DNA from: Turbatrix aceti
Lineage: Eukaryota > Nematoda > Chromadorea > Rhabditida > Panagrolaimidae
Direction of reading: 5' to 3'
DNA: 64,000 bases
Assembly (NCBI GenBank): GCA_963969345.1
Contig: OZ017767.1
Span: 10,174,471 to 10,238,470, forward strand
Shown here: in pieces, positions 23,932-38,427 of the stretch
Position numbering within the stretch: position 1 is the first letter of the stretch
Layout: each line of letters opens with the position of its first letter
Translations under genes and position numbers: made by a program
The notes under the pieces: model-generated
What the model saw: the letters and a program-made list of their open reading frames with translations, nothing else
Databases searched by the model: none
What the model was told of the DNA's origin: nothing

Positions 23932-24765
23932 CAGCATTCACTTTCGCGTCAATCGAGCGTGAAAATGCATTCATTCGCGCATATAGTGTTGACTTTGGCA
24001 GCTTCGCGCATTGGCATTTTTAAATTGTTAGTGACGGCATCTGCCATTATGATTAGAGCAAGTCCTGAACTTTCAAACAAGCCACCAACGGCACGAAAAC
24101 GTTGATTTTTGGCACAGCTATAGTGATTTCCAGTTTCGATTTTAAATCATCGATTGCGGCCGTGTATGGCAATAACTAAACAATCTGGTCAGCAGAAAGT
24201 TCCATCAGGTTGGTATCTGTCGATATAGCCAAGGGCCGTTTGCTGAACATCGAAGAGGACCGAGATTCCTCACAAAAACTGTTTTACCCTATAAAAACGA
24301 TCTGTTTGATTTTTGTGTTCATGCAAAATTGGAGACTTTCTTTTTAGGAGTGCTTGTTTTAGATAATTTGTGCAAATGCGTGCGCATTTTTATAGGGTAA
24401 AACAGTTTTTGTGAGGAATCTCGGTCCTCTTCGATGTTCAGCAAACGGCCCTTGGCTATATCGACTGACACCAACCTGATGGAACTTTCTGTTGACCCGA
24501 TTGTTCAGTTTTAGCCATACCCGGCTGCAATCGACCGCTAAAATTTTGTACTTGAAAAGGCTGCAACTATGGCAAAACTGAACATTTTTAGGTCATCGAG
24601 GGCTTGTTTGGAAGTTCAGGACATGTCTTATTCAGTACCCTAGATGCCATCTCTAAGAATTCAAAAATGCCATTGCGCGAAGCTGCCAAAGTCAACACTA
24701 TAAGTGCGAATGAACGCGCTCATTTTTTTTTCGATTGTCGCAAAATAAGGGGAAAGTGAATGCTG
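23932..24765. mobile_element. Foldback element, ~370 bp inverted arms, 10-bp direct repeats
   Basis: The left arm (23932-24298) and right arm (24387-24765) are inverted copies of each other at roughly 80-90 percent by eye, separated by an ~88 bp loop. The ends are CAGCATTCACTTTC and GAAAGTGAATGCTG, and the direct repeat TGCAAAAGCA flanks both sides (23922-23931 and 24766-24775). Best matched stretches include CGAAGAGGACCGAGATTCCT and GGCCGTTTGCTGAACATCG. No coding sequence is carried. Very long arms with a ~10 bp duplication suggest a non-autonomous Mutator-like foldback; CAG ends leave hAT possible. Confidence 0.85.
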
Positions 24766-24882
24766 TGCAAAAGCAGCACGTGTCCTCGTGCTCGCAGCTT
24801 TTGTCGCCGCTAGTTCTGCAGGTTGCATGCGTCTCATTCTTTCACGAACAACTAGCCGGCATTGACTTTTTTTAACTTGTCG

Positions 24883-24924
24883 AAAGATTTGGTTTATGCT
24901 TGGTTTTGGTTAAACCAAATCTTT
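24883..24924. repeat. Perfect 14-bp stem hairpin
   Basis: AAAGATTTGGTTTA at 24883-24896 pairs with TAAACCAAATCTTT at 24911-24924 across a 14-nt loop. It stands between the foldback element and the TTC39 gene, about 130 bp before its start codon. Confidence 0.7.
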
Positions 24925-25056
24925 AGACAATACATTATAAAAGTTCTTATAAAAGTTTGGTGAATCATTGTTATTTTATGACAGTTTTTTTCAAATCAAG
25001 CTTATTTTTAAAGATTTGTTTAGTTTGTTTTAGCTTACAGGTTAGATAATAAAAAC

Positions 25057-27826
<2,770 letters not shown>

Positions 27827-28711
27827 AAATACATACATATACGTGTGATTTTATACGGGAAAATACAAAGATAAAAAGAGGTAACTGTCATGAAAAAAAA
27901 TAGCGTAAACAAGATGAAAACAATTTTATACATTGTTGTAACTTTGGCTTGAATGCCAATCTTGGTCGAAATATGTATAAATATTATCGATACAGAACTG
28001 AGTTAATTTGATATTTCTTTTTGTTTTTGTAAAATAACGATAACATTTTAGTAATACCGAATCCAAAAAAAAAACTGGCGATGACAATAACTTTTTTTTC
28101 TTTAACGTTTTGAAAAAAAAATTGAAGGTTCTGACGCATCAAAATTTGCTTTTGTCAAAAACTTTTTTTCCTGAATTTTATTTTTTTGAAACTGATTGGC
28201 TTCAGCTTCAGTTTTCACGTCATGGTGTTTCCAATTTTATCCTCGAAAAACTAATAAATAACTGTATTGATTTGTAAAAAAACTGTGCCACATTTACAAT
28301 AACTCTTGAATATTTTAAAAATAAACTGCCTTTTTTTTGATATTCGGCACTACAAGAATATACATTTGTCGGTCTTTCCCTTCACTTTTCCCAGCCCTAA
28401 AAAATCAAATGAAAGTAATATTATTGCCTCGGCTTCGGCACGCTTCCCAGCCAAATGTGCTCAAATGTACTCTTACCTACTACCACACAAATGGACTTTC
28501 CCAGGTGAAAAAGGTGTTGACACTAGGCGCATACAAATTCAATTTTCTTCTCACGACACCGCTTTTTTTTGCAGTCGTTATAAAGAATTGCGAGTCCTAC
28601 GGTCGGTCACAAGGCTGTTGGTTGCCTGAATATTTATTGTACTTTCGAACGAACTATCGACTGTTTTTTACCAAATGAACGGGTATTTACCGTGTCAGTA
28701 AATACCTATTC
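27827..28711. other. Intergenic region upstream of the TRPV gene
   Basis: AT-rich until about 28350, then of more balanced composition; no exon could be linked to the TRPV frame. A perfect inverted repeat GGTATTTAC/GTAAATACC (28682-28690 and 28698-28706) sits 5 bp before the ATG. Confidence 0.5.
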
Positions 28712-31700
28712 ATGTTTTTCTTCAACAAAGGCAAGGCCACTGCGGAGGCGGAAGCCAAGGTGGGTATCGGTCGTTTCAACGATGACAAAGAATACCGACT
28801 CTACCAACTCGTCGATACCAATTCAAACAGCGGAGAACTTTTGCCATGGATGAGGTATGCCAACAACAGCGGCGACAACTCACTCATCGATGGATACCTG
28901 GATTCCAAACTCAAAGATTACATGTACAACAGTGGAAAAGGTAAGCTGGAGTCAGTAGCGGAACTTGTTAAGCTTAGAAACAAAGAGCGAAATGCCATGC
29001 TCGGAACGTTCAGTCGGAAGAAGGGCAAGGGAAAGAGTGGACCGAATATTCTCGACGATTTCAACCAGGAGGCCAATCAGGGTGACTTGAAGAAAGGTAA
29101 CCCCGTTTTTTTTCAGCGCAAAGTATAATTTTTTTTGCAGCTTTGAAATTACTCGACGGTGGGAAAGGCGGAAAAGGTGACGCGAAATACCGAGAAATTG
29201 TTTGGAAACTGGAAGTGAGAGGTCTGTTTTGAGTTTTTTTAACTGGATCAACATGAACTTTTTTGCAAAATTTTAAGTTAAAAAAATATTTTCACATTTT
29301 TTGTGAAACACAAATTTTGTGTCATAAACATAAGTACAAAAAAACTGAAGGTTCGATCATCCTGATTTTTTTTGTGCTGCGTGGTCTCAAGTGAAATAAA
29401 ATAACTGTTTAATTTTAATTTTAATTTTTACCAATTTTATTTGACATATATATTTCACTGTCGCGTTCGTTAAATTCTTGTTATTAATTTTTTATACATT
29501 TTTTTAAAACATTTTTAGCATGTCAAAAAAACTGAAATCTTCTATGAATTTAGTAAATCAAAATATTTATAAATATGTAATTTCAGGTCGCATGGGCGAA
29601 GACATCGTCGGCGCGTGCCTCATGCAGGGCTCAGCGCTTCACAACAAGCTGGCCATCAAAATCCTCAACATGTACCCCAATCTCATCAATGACATCTTCA
29701 TATCCGAGGATTACTACGGCCTTTCTCATCTGCATCAGGCAATTGTCAACGAGGACCCATACATGGTGAGCTTTCTCCTCCAGCACGGAGCGGACGTCAA
29801 CCAGCGTTGCTACGGGGCTTTTTTCTGCGCTGATGACCAGAAATCGGGAAGGACAGATTCCCTGGAACACGAGTACGTGGATCTGCCGACGAAGACAAAC
29901 TACACCGGGAGAATGTACTTTGGAGAGTATCCACTCGCTTTTGCCGCATGTACAAACCAGACTGATTGCTATCGAATTCTTCGGGCGAAAAGAGCGGATC
30001 CGAACCAGAAAGATACAAATGGAAATACAGTATTGCATATGACAGTAATCCATGAAAATCCGGAACTGTTAAAATTGGCTTACGATACCGGAGCAAAGCT
30101 GCAGATCATGAACAAACAAAATCTCACCCCACTGACTTTGGCTGTCAAAATGGCGAAGAAAAAAATGTTTGAACAGATTCTGAGGCTCGAATCCACCGTT
30201 GTCTGGACCTACGGTGAAGCAGGATCGGTCGCATATCCTCTCGCGAAAATTGACACTATCAATCAAAAAACAGGACATTTAAATGAGGATTCTGCACTTT
30301 TTTTGGCAGCTTATGGAGTGGGTTTAATTTTACACTGCACACGCTTTTTACGGAAATTTTGAACACTGTGCCTGTCAATGATATTTCGAAAATTTTAGGA
30401 TCGAACAGAGCACCTGGAGCTCCTGGATGGGCTGCTTGAAGACCTGTTACAGGCCAAGTGGGATTCCTTCGCGAGAACAAGGTTGAGTTTTCTAAATATT
30501 TTTAACTGTAAATTTTTTTTCTTTCAGGTGGCTAATTGTTTTTGTTAACTGTTTTTTAACTGTAGATTTTTTTTCTTTTCTTTTTTTTGTAAACTTTTTT
30601 TTCAGGTGGCTAATATCGGCGGGCTGCTTCATAATCTACGCAATATTCGTATTTGTGTCTTTCATGTGCCGTCCATTTTCCCTGACAACGGCGGTCATCA
30701 CGTACGATCCTCATTACAGGTTTAATACGAGTTTTTCGTTCAACGATAATTATGATGAAGAAAATTGGGATTTTCAACGAGGTTGGTGGTTTGTACACTG
30801 CAGTGTCATGATTTCGGGAAATGAATTTGATGTGTAACTGTAAGATGGGAGCTAATTTTTTGTGTTTTATCGTAGAAAACTGCTTTTGAGAAAACTGTTT
30901 TTTAATTAAAACAATTTTTGATAAAGTAATTATTTTAATGCAAAAATTTCGTAATTAAATACATTTTTTTAACTGATCGAAATTTTTGTTAATAAAAACA
31001 TTATTAACTCTTTAATTTTGTAATGAGTAATTATGCACGAGTAAGAGTAATAAAGTAAAGTAAAGTAAAGTTTTTCAAGCACTTATAAAAACTGTTCTAA
31101 TTCAGGATTACGTTTCACAAAACTATTATACGAAAATTCCAGACTACTCCTACCCCGAGATAGTACGCAGCCGCTACGACCTAAACACCTGTCACCTGCT
31201 CAAGTACCACAAACAGGGAATCCAGGGAAGAGTCCGTCTCTGCTCCGAAGCCATCGTCATCCTGGCTGCTATCTACCAGGTTGTGACCGAAATTTACGAA
31301 ATAAAATCCATTGGATTTACCAGGTGGTGGCAGGTGTTACGTTCTTTTCCCTTCAAAATCCTCTACCGTATCTCCCTCATCCTGACCGTATCACTGATTC
31401 CCATACGGTTTTGCTGTTTCATGTCCAAGGATATGCTGAGTCTCGACAACTTTGTCTCTATTTTTATCGTAATCATGACAGCCATGCATTTTTTGTTCTA
31501 CTTTCGAGCTATCAAATTCGTCGGACCTTTTGTCGTCATGATCTATACTATTTTCCTCCGAGACATGACAAGATTCATGCTTATTTATATTGTATTTTTG
31601 TTTGGGTTCTCACAGAGTTTTTACCTGATTTTTGTGGCTTGTGAGAGGGAAGAAGAAAAAACGACCAACAGCACGAGCAATATTATGTCGTCTCCCATTG

Positions 31701-32605
31701 AAGTGATGCTTCGCTTGTTCATTGCTACTATTGGAGAGTTTACGGTATTTTACCGTACACTGAATCAATGCGCGGATCTGAATATGGCTGTTTTGGGAAA
31801 GGTTTGTTGGGATTTTGGGAAAAATGGGGATAAACTGACAGATTGATGATGCCTTTGTTGAGACCATGTTTTGTTTTTTTACTTTTTATTGAATTATAAC
31901 CCTGTTTTGTTCCGAATCACTGCACTTTGAAGCTTTTAGAGAAAAAGTATAAAACTTGGGTCTATCTTGAAATTTATTTAATTAACTGGACCTGGTGCAA
32001 TATTGTTGTCCTTGCGATTTGAATCAAAAATTTTACATTGTAGGTGGTGTTCGTATGCTACGAAGTGGTCGTAAGTCTGACCCAATTCAACCTCCTAATT
32101 GCAATGATGACAAGAACCTACGAAGTGATCTACCGTACCCAAAAAGAGTACAAAAGACAGTGGGCCCAGGTCATCCTGATGCTAGAACTCAGCCTGCCCC
32201 CCAGAGATCGCCTAATGGCACTTCTCAAGTACAGTCGACCAATTGGCACCGATAAGACAAAACGCTCGTTTGTCGTTACCAGAAAACACGATCACCTTAC
32301 CGAATCTGAAAAACTCATGCGTGAACAACAGGTCAACGCTATTCGGGAAGAAAAACGAATGTTACTCAAGCGCCGGCTTCGGGTGAGTTTGGCCTAAAAA
32401 TATTTATGTATAATATGATATTTTTTGAAAAAAAAACTGGTTTTGCTTTTAGCAGGATGGAACATTTGCCCGAGACGACCGGCATCAGGGAAGCATGAGA
32501 ATCACGACACCGTATCCCTACGGTGGAGGAGCACCCCAAATCGTTACCCCACCCCAATCGAGACCCCGGGGCGAGCCGGTATGGCGTACGATCACTCGTC
32601 ATTGA
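28712..32605 (+). CDS. TRPV-family cation channel, OSM-9/OCR type
   Basis: Exons 28712-29096, 29141-29221, 29587-30317, 30399-30481, 30606-30831, 31106-31801, 32044-32382 and 32456-32605 give about 896 residues. The order is: N-terminal Lys/Gly-rich region; ankyrin repeats (HLHQAIVNEDPYMVSFLLQH, YGEYPLAFAACTNQ, DPNQKDTNGNTVLHMTVIHE, QNLTPLTLAVKMAKK); membrane helices from LISAGCFIIYAIFVFVSF onward; a pore region near VMLRLFIATIGEFTVFY; a last helix with QFNLLIAMMTRTYE; and a basic C-terminus (YKRQWAQVILMLELSLP). Nematode TRPVs form heteromeric sensory channels in cilia for osmotic, odour and noxious stimuli. The end of exon 5 (30831, GAT|GTGTAA) is the least certain junction, chosen because it is the in-phase donor. 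The last acceptor is a TAGCAG tandem, allowing one optional Gln. Confidence 0.9.
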
Positions 32606-32638
32606 ACATTGATCCTGGCACGAAAAATAACTGGAATT

Positions 32639-32672
32639 GAACTATATACGTATAATGTAACGTATATAGTTC
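32639..32672. repeat. Perfect 13-bp inverted repeat behind the TRPV stop
   Basis: GAACTATATACGT (32639-32651) and ACGTATATAGTTC (32660-32672) are exact complements with an 8-nt loop, 33 bp after the stop codon. It could be a 3'-UTR hairpin or an end remnant of a small element. Confidence 0.7.
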
Positions 32673-32876
32673 ATATCCATATCCGATATTATAATGATAA
32701 TATACAGTAATCAAGTAATAAATTGAAAAAACTGAATTGAAGAGATTTTTGGCGTTGTGTCCCGAATAAAAAGTTTTTATAAACTGGAGTTCTCAAGTTC
32801 GTATTTTGATCGTTTCCCGAGATTGATTACCGTTTCTTCTCCTGCTATGCCGTTTTTGTAGGCTGAATACTGATCC

Positions 32877-33673
32877 ATGCATCTGTTGTGCAGGGTTTGT
32901 TGTGGAACAAAACTGGTATCTCCTGTTCGTGTTGGATTACGACTTGTTTCCTACGTTCCAAGGTTTGTTTTTGCCTTGTTTTTATATTTTTCACTGTTTT
33001 TCGATATCTTATTTTTATTTTCCTTTTCCAGGAAAAAGTCATACTACGAGATCCTAAACGTCGATCCCCAGGCTAGCAATGAAGAAATCAAGCATGCTTT
33101 TGTTCGATTGACCCGTGAGGTTTGTTTTTGGGGAATTTTTTGGGTTTTCAAAGATTTTTTGATAATTTCAGATCCATCCGGATTCTGCAAGTCCATCTAC
33201 GCTCCCGTCTGATTCGACAGAGCGATTTATGAAACTGAAGGAAGCCTATGATTTTCTTAGAAAGCCGGAGAAGAGAAAAGAATACGATAGAGAGCAGGAA
33301 TGGACAAAACGGGCTTCAAAAGACATGTTTTATGAGTCAACTGTTGGTTTTTTTTCTGTTTTTTTTTTGTTTTTTTTTCACTGTTGCGGCCGGCTTTCAG
33401 CACGATGACAACAGCCAAACCCTCGATTTGAATCTCCGGGGTCCTGGATACAGGCCTCATCCCCCCCACCACCGTCGTCCACCGAGTATACGAGCACGAG
33501 CCGGCATTTTTTATAACCCATCCAAAGAACTCGAAAATGAAAAGAAAACCGAAAAAATTTTGTGGATCTTTGGCGGCGTTCTGTTCTCACTCATTGGAGC
33601 CAACATTTTTTACGTCACTTTTTTTATGCAGAAAAAAAGAGTGACGAAAACAACACCGGTGGTTTTTGAGTAG
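32877..33673 (+). CDS. J-domain co-chaperone, DNAJC4-like, membrane anchored
   Basis: Exons 32877-32962, 33032-33119, 33172-33342 and 33401-33673 give 205 residues. A basic, Val/Arg-rich leader that could be a mitochondrial presequence (RVGLRLVSYVPRK) precedes a J domain: KKSYYEILNVDPQASNEEIK, then the HPD triad in EIHPDS, and LKEAYDFLRKPEKRKEYD. After a linker there is one hydrophobic segment, ILWIFGGVLFSLIGANIFYV, and a short basic tail. The layout (short J domain followed by one C-terminal membrane helix, no G/F or zinc-finger region) matches DNAJC4-type proteins. It would stimulate Hsp70 ATPase at a membrane. The third donor (ACT|GTTGGT) is inferred from phase. Polyadenylation signal near 33706. 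Confidence 0.85.
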
Positions 33674-34239
33674 TTTTAGGATAAATTTTTTTTGTTAGGA
33701 GAGATAATAAATTTTTATTTTTTTGTTTATTATTTTATTTAGCGCGCAACATGCGGGGGACTGTGCAGCTCGGAGGGAAGTGCATAGTATAAGTTTTTTT
33801 TCTGCTTACTTTTTTTCTGGTCCGGTTTTTATTGAAGTCGAGACAGGCCTCTGGACAACGATATGACTTCAAAGAACGCACCATAGTTGGCCTGGCTTGG
33901 CCGACGACTGAGAACTGGTTGCTAACAAAGCTGGGCTAGCAAGACAAGCTTCCTTCCTCTCCTCCCTTCACCGACGACGACCGCCACGCCACGTACGCGT
34001 ACGTTGCGGTGATACTGTTTGCGGTGTGTCGGGAAAATGGAATGAAAAAATATGAAAATTGTTCGTCCATCCGGACGTTTTCTTCGTCATCGTCAGAAAA
34101 AGTTGTATGTATTATCGATACATGCATATTACCAACCACCACCGAAAAAAAAGAAATCATTGATTTATTAGTTTTCGTGGTTTACGTGGTTTTTATAAAA
34201 CTGATGATGCTTTCTACTATTTCAGAAGGGTTACGAGGG
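33674..34239. other. Intergenic region, promoter side of the sphingomyelinase gene
   Basis: No coding exon supported. The segment ends with a strong acceptor (CTACTATTTCAG at 34214-34225) 14 bp before the next start codon, as expected for spliced-leader addition or a 5'-UTR intron. Confidence 0.5.
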
Positions 34240-36203
34240 ATGGAAATATCCGTAACCCTGCCTGAAACGACATCTCTGAGATCGAGACATTCCACGTCTG
34301 CTTCGAGTACCATTGAAGTGACGGAAAAATGTGCCGCGATACCGGTACCGGCGGTTGTCAAAAACGGCAACGCTGCGGAATCGCCATTTTTGTTCCGCGT
34401 CGCGACACTCAATTGCTGGTAAGTTATGATAGGAAAAAGGACGAAAAACTAACTGACTGCGATTGCGCGGATAGCACTTTTTACGATCACATGTGAAAAG
34501 TAACAAAAATCGCTGAAATTGTGCATTTTTTGTTACTTCATGTGTGATCGTAATTTTTTTATTACGGTATGAAGGATGGATTTTTGTTACTTCTGACACT
34601 TTTTGGGAACGTAACTCATTAGTTTCATATGGAGGAACAAATTTTGCTAGTTTTATTTGATTTTTGTTACTTTTCTTATGATCGTAAATTATTTATAACT
34701 ATATGATCTTTTGGCCTTTTGTTACTTTTTTTGATCGTAACTTTTGTTTTCGCTTTTATGATATTTTTTGACCGCTATTTTTCCTTTTTCACTGTTTTTT
34801 GGTTTTCAGGGCACTGCCTCAACCCTGGCCAATCGGAAGCAAGGATCGGGCTTTTCGAATCAATGCCCTCATCGACGATCTTCAGCGCAACGATTTTGAC
34901 GTTGTATGCTTACAGGAGGTTGGTTTTTTTGCTCAAAAATTTTTTCTGAATTTTTTAATTTTTTAGTTATGGAGTGATAACGATTTTTTCGACATTTCCG
35001 AACAACTGTCTACCAAGTTTCCTTACCGACATTACTTTCACAGGTGGGAGAATGATTTTTAGGCCAAAAATAAAATAAATTTATTGTTGGATTTTTCAGT
35101 GGATATACGGGATCCGGAACTTGTATTCTCAGCAAGTGGAAAATTCTTTCGACGCTGATTCATCGTTACACGCTCAATGGATTTCCCCATCATGTACACC
35201 GGTGAGTTTTGGTTTTTGAGGTTTTTAGGCTATTTTTGGGAATTTTATGGCCTAAAATCTTTGTTTTTATTCCAGAGGCGACTGGTTCGGTGGAAAAGTC
35301 GTAGGCCTAGCCGAGCTCGACGTCGGAGGGCGCAGAATTTGCGTCTATACCACTCATGTTTGTTTTTTGGTTGTTTTTGGGAAATGTTACCCAAAAATGA
35401 AAGATTTTTAGCTTCACGCGGAGTACAACCGAGACAACGACCTCTACCTTCCCCATCGCCTGTGTCAGGCGTTTGAACTCGCCCAGTTCGTCCACCACAC
35501 TTCCCGTGACGCGGATTTTCTCATCCTGGCTGGGGATTTTAATCTCGAACCTGATGATTTGGGCATGTACGTGATTAAGAACATGGCGAATGTCAAAGAC
35601 GCTTGGCTGGAAAGTGCGATGGCCGGGAAGCCTTCTGGATGCACCGGAATGACCTGTGATCGTCCGGATAACTGCTACACCAACAAAAGTCTTCTGACGA
35701 CAAATCCAATTGGTAAGAGGCTGGATTATATTTTGTACCAGGCGGTCAAGCGAGAAGCCAAACTCGTCGAATGCGAAAATTGTTTCGACGCAATCGGTGA
35801 GTCTGGAATCAACTTTTCCGACCACCTCGGGGTCCGAGCTGTCTTTCGTCTCGGCAACGGTGAACATACGCCACCACCGAGATGCGTAAATCGAGACTGC
35901 CTCCATCGAATGCAGGCCATCCTCAACGAAGGCGAGAAACGCATCGTCTGGGATCGAAGATTCTTTGCTGTCCTTGCGGCGCTCATGTTTCTGCTATTCT
36001 TCGTCATTGGACGCTTTACGGATTTGTTTCCCTTCGTAGGCCTTGCTATCGGCATCGCACAGGCTGTTATCATCTTTGTACTCGCGTTCTGCGTCTGGCA
36101 TGGAATCGTATTTCTGACCACAGAACGCAGGGCCGTTGCAGAGACCAAATGGACTGTGAACAATATTTTGTCCGTGGATTCGGTCATTAGACCCGAGGTT
36201 TAG
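34240..36203 (+). CDS. Neutral sphingomyelinase (SMPD2-type)
   Basis: Six exons (34240-34418, 34810-34918, 34967-35043, 35100-35201, 35276-35357, 35412-36203) encode 446 residues. It belongs to the DNase I-like endonuclease/exonuclease/phosphatase fold. In order are RVATLNCWALP with the metal-site Asn, DVVCLQELWSD with the metal-binding Glu, GYTGSGTCILS, GDWFGGKVVGL, THLHAEYNRDNDLYL with the catalytic-site His, ILAGDFNLEPDDLG with Asp and Asn, RLDYILY, and SDHLGV with the terminal Asp-His pair. All catalytic positions are intact. Two C-terminal hydrophobic segments (FFAVLAALMFLLFFVIG and IIFVLAFCVWHGIVFL) match the membrane anchors of nSMase1. It hydrolyses sphingomyelin to ceramide and phosphocholine. 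The start at 34240 is chosen because an acceptor lies just upstream. Confidence 0.93.
34481..34553. repeat. Inverted repeat of TTACGATC/GTAACAAAAA words in nSMase intron 1
   Basis: TTACGATCACATGTG...AAGTAACAAAAA (34481-34509) is mirrored as TTTTGTTACTTCATG...GATCGTAA (34525-34553). Further GATCGTAA and TTGTTACTTTT copies follow at 34660-34740, suggesting a nested small repeat family. Confidence 0.7.
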
Positions 36204-36663
36204 ATTTACTGATTTTTGTGAAAAAATTGAATAAATGCTTATTTTTTTATTTCGAAAAAAAAATAGATTTCAGGGAGAAAGTAAGTTTTTTTGTCGCGTT
36301 TTTTTTTTGTTTTGAGGGTTTTTATTCAAAAAAATAACAACATAAATAATTACGATCAAAAAAACACAAAAAACAAATTTACGAAAAAAAACAAAGGTAC
36401 AAAAAAAAACGCTCAAAAGTTGACTAAAAACGAAAACGATCAAAAAAAGTAAAAAAACGTCACAAATACAGTAAAAAAGTAAGTTACGATTAAAAAAATC
36501 ATCATCAATAACAAAAAGCCGTTCATCACACAGTACTAACAAAATTACGATCGCCCATGAAAAAACAAAAATCGCTAGATTTTTACAATTTTTGTTCCTT
36601 TACTCGTGATCGTAAAATCTAAAATTTAAAAAATAATTTACGATTTATATTTATACATTGCTG
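36204..36663. other. Short convergent intergenic region
   Basis: Lies between the stop codons of the sphingomyelinase (plus) and PRXL2 (minus) genes. It carries an AATAAA near 36230 and TTACGATC/GATCGTAA words at about 36545 and 36606. No gene seen. Confidence 0.6.
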
Positions 36664-37553
36664 CTATTTTGTCTCTACCAAATCCTCGATTATGGTTTTG
36701 ACTTGCTCGACATCCACCCAGTCACCCCAATACATTTCCAAGTGGCAGTATTTCATCTCTCCGTGTCGGTCGAGGACGTAGAGACCACCCATGAGGGCGC
36801 CTTCGCCTTCAAAGTGTCCTGGCAGGTGCATGGATTGGAGCAGGCGTAGAAGGGATGTCAGACGCATGCCACCCATCCAGCCAGGCATCCAACGTTGCTT
36901 CGGGCCAAAAAATGTTTTCTGGAAAATTTTTTATAAAAAAAATTTATTTCAAAAAAATTTTCTGGTAAAATATTATTTTTGTTTTATTTTAAAACAACAA
37001 TAATTACTTTTGTTTAATTTTAAAATTGAACAAAAATTATTTTTGTTAAATTCAAAAATAAAGCAAAATTTAATTTTGTTTTATTTTAAAATTGAACGAA
37101 ACTAATTTTTAAAATGTAAAATTTTAAAAAATTTACATTTTCGTCAAAGTAGAGATCTCCATCGAAAAACTGCGAAAACTCCCTTGCTCCTAGTGGCTCG
37201 TGGACGACACCAACAAGTCGTCCACCTGAACCTTGGAGCAGGGGCTTGAGTGCTGCAGACAGATCCTGGGCTTCCTTCCGACAAAAAATGCACGCGGCTT
37301 GCCGAATTACCAGTACAACAACCGGGCCTTGATTATTGTACAAAATCTTGGATCCCTGAATAGGATTCCTAGGATCATAGGGTTCATCTGCGTCTCCGGT
37401 ATGCAATTTGTACAACGTAGCTTCCGACAAATAATCCGGAGTAGGCTCCTGATAGGGTATAGTCCATGACGTAGGCAGGTTAGCGTAGATAAATCCTGCG
37501 GCCAGAAGACCGACCACCGAGGCCGAGGTCAGAATCGATACCTTTCCTGGCAT
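36664..37553 (-). CDS. Peroxiredoxin-like 2 (PRXL2/FAM213-type) thioredoxin-fold protein
   Basis: Two minus-strand exons, 37553-37137 and 36918-36664, give 223 residues. An N-terminal hydrophobic segment (ILTSASVVGLLAAGFIYANLP) precedes a thioredoxin-like fold. The CxxC-type redox motif is in VIRQAACIFCRKEAQDLS, aligned with the family's RxxGCFLCRxEAxDLS. Later blocks are GVVHEPLGAREFSQFFDGDLYFDE and, in exon 2, KTFFGPKQRW and GHFEGEGALMGGLYVLD, matching the family's GNLEGEGxxLGGVFVVG. PRXL2A proteins are putative membrane-tethered redox regulators. The minus-strand acceptor is TTTTTCCAG before AAAACATTTTTT. The upstream in-frame ATGs are not used because the family begins near the hydrophobic segment. 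Confidence 0.88.
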
Positions 37554-38427
37554 GTTGAAGGACCAGACAGAAAAAGACAACGAAAAAGTGGTGAAATTTC
37601 TTCTGTCTGGTCTTATAAACATTTTTTCTTCCATCACAAAATGGTGGTGATTTTTAAAACCATAGACCATAATTTTCTTCAGGGGAAACGGGCACAAAAA
37701 TGATCAGGTTTTGGGTTGGTAAACAGTACTGTTCGCCTACTTTGAACCCCCTAGACTGTATCTTCCGAGCACGCAATTATCGATACTCATGTTACTCGAT
37801 GATCGTAAATTTTCAATCACATGCCATAAACACGATGCGTGTTTTTTTTTCTCCTCTGTGGTTTATACTGGGTGGGTTGTTTTGTTTGTAAATGTTTGTA
37901 ATCTGTGCAGACCGGGCTGGAAGTAAGTTTGTGATCGCTTTTGATTGCAAGTGTCACAATGCGTTCTTTGATTAGAATTATCACGTGTAATGACAAGTAA
38001 AAAACAAAAAATGCAATTATGATAAAAATAATTTCAAAAATTTTACAAATTGAAAAATTCCATTTGAACGAGTTTTTCGCTGAAATGTACCAAAAAAAGT
38101 TTGCCATATTTTTGAATGTTCGCGACATACAAAAAAAAGTTGCATTCACATTGTAAAAAAAGGAAAAATATTCGATTGAATAAACTATATCAACTTTTTT
38201 TCTAATCAATTTTGCCAAAATCTTCGTCTGATAAGAACCTGATTTTAACAATAAAAAAAATTATTCTTACATCCAGAAATTGTATTATACAAATATATTT
38301 GCAAAAATATAGTTTGATATAATATTATATTTCTACTCGAAAATAAACTGAAAAAAAAACGTAATAAAACAGATTTTTGAGCGAGGTTACACGTCATTGT
38401 TTGTATTTAGGTTGACATTGATCATGG
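37554..38427. other. Intergenic region, no supported gene
   Basis: AT-rich. It holds the promoter side of the PRXL2 gene and the 3' flank of the secreted Cys-rich gene. The 38041-38230 stretch is largely homopolymeric A/T. Confidence 0.5.
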
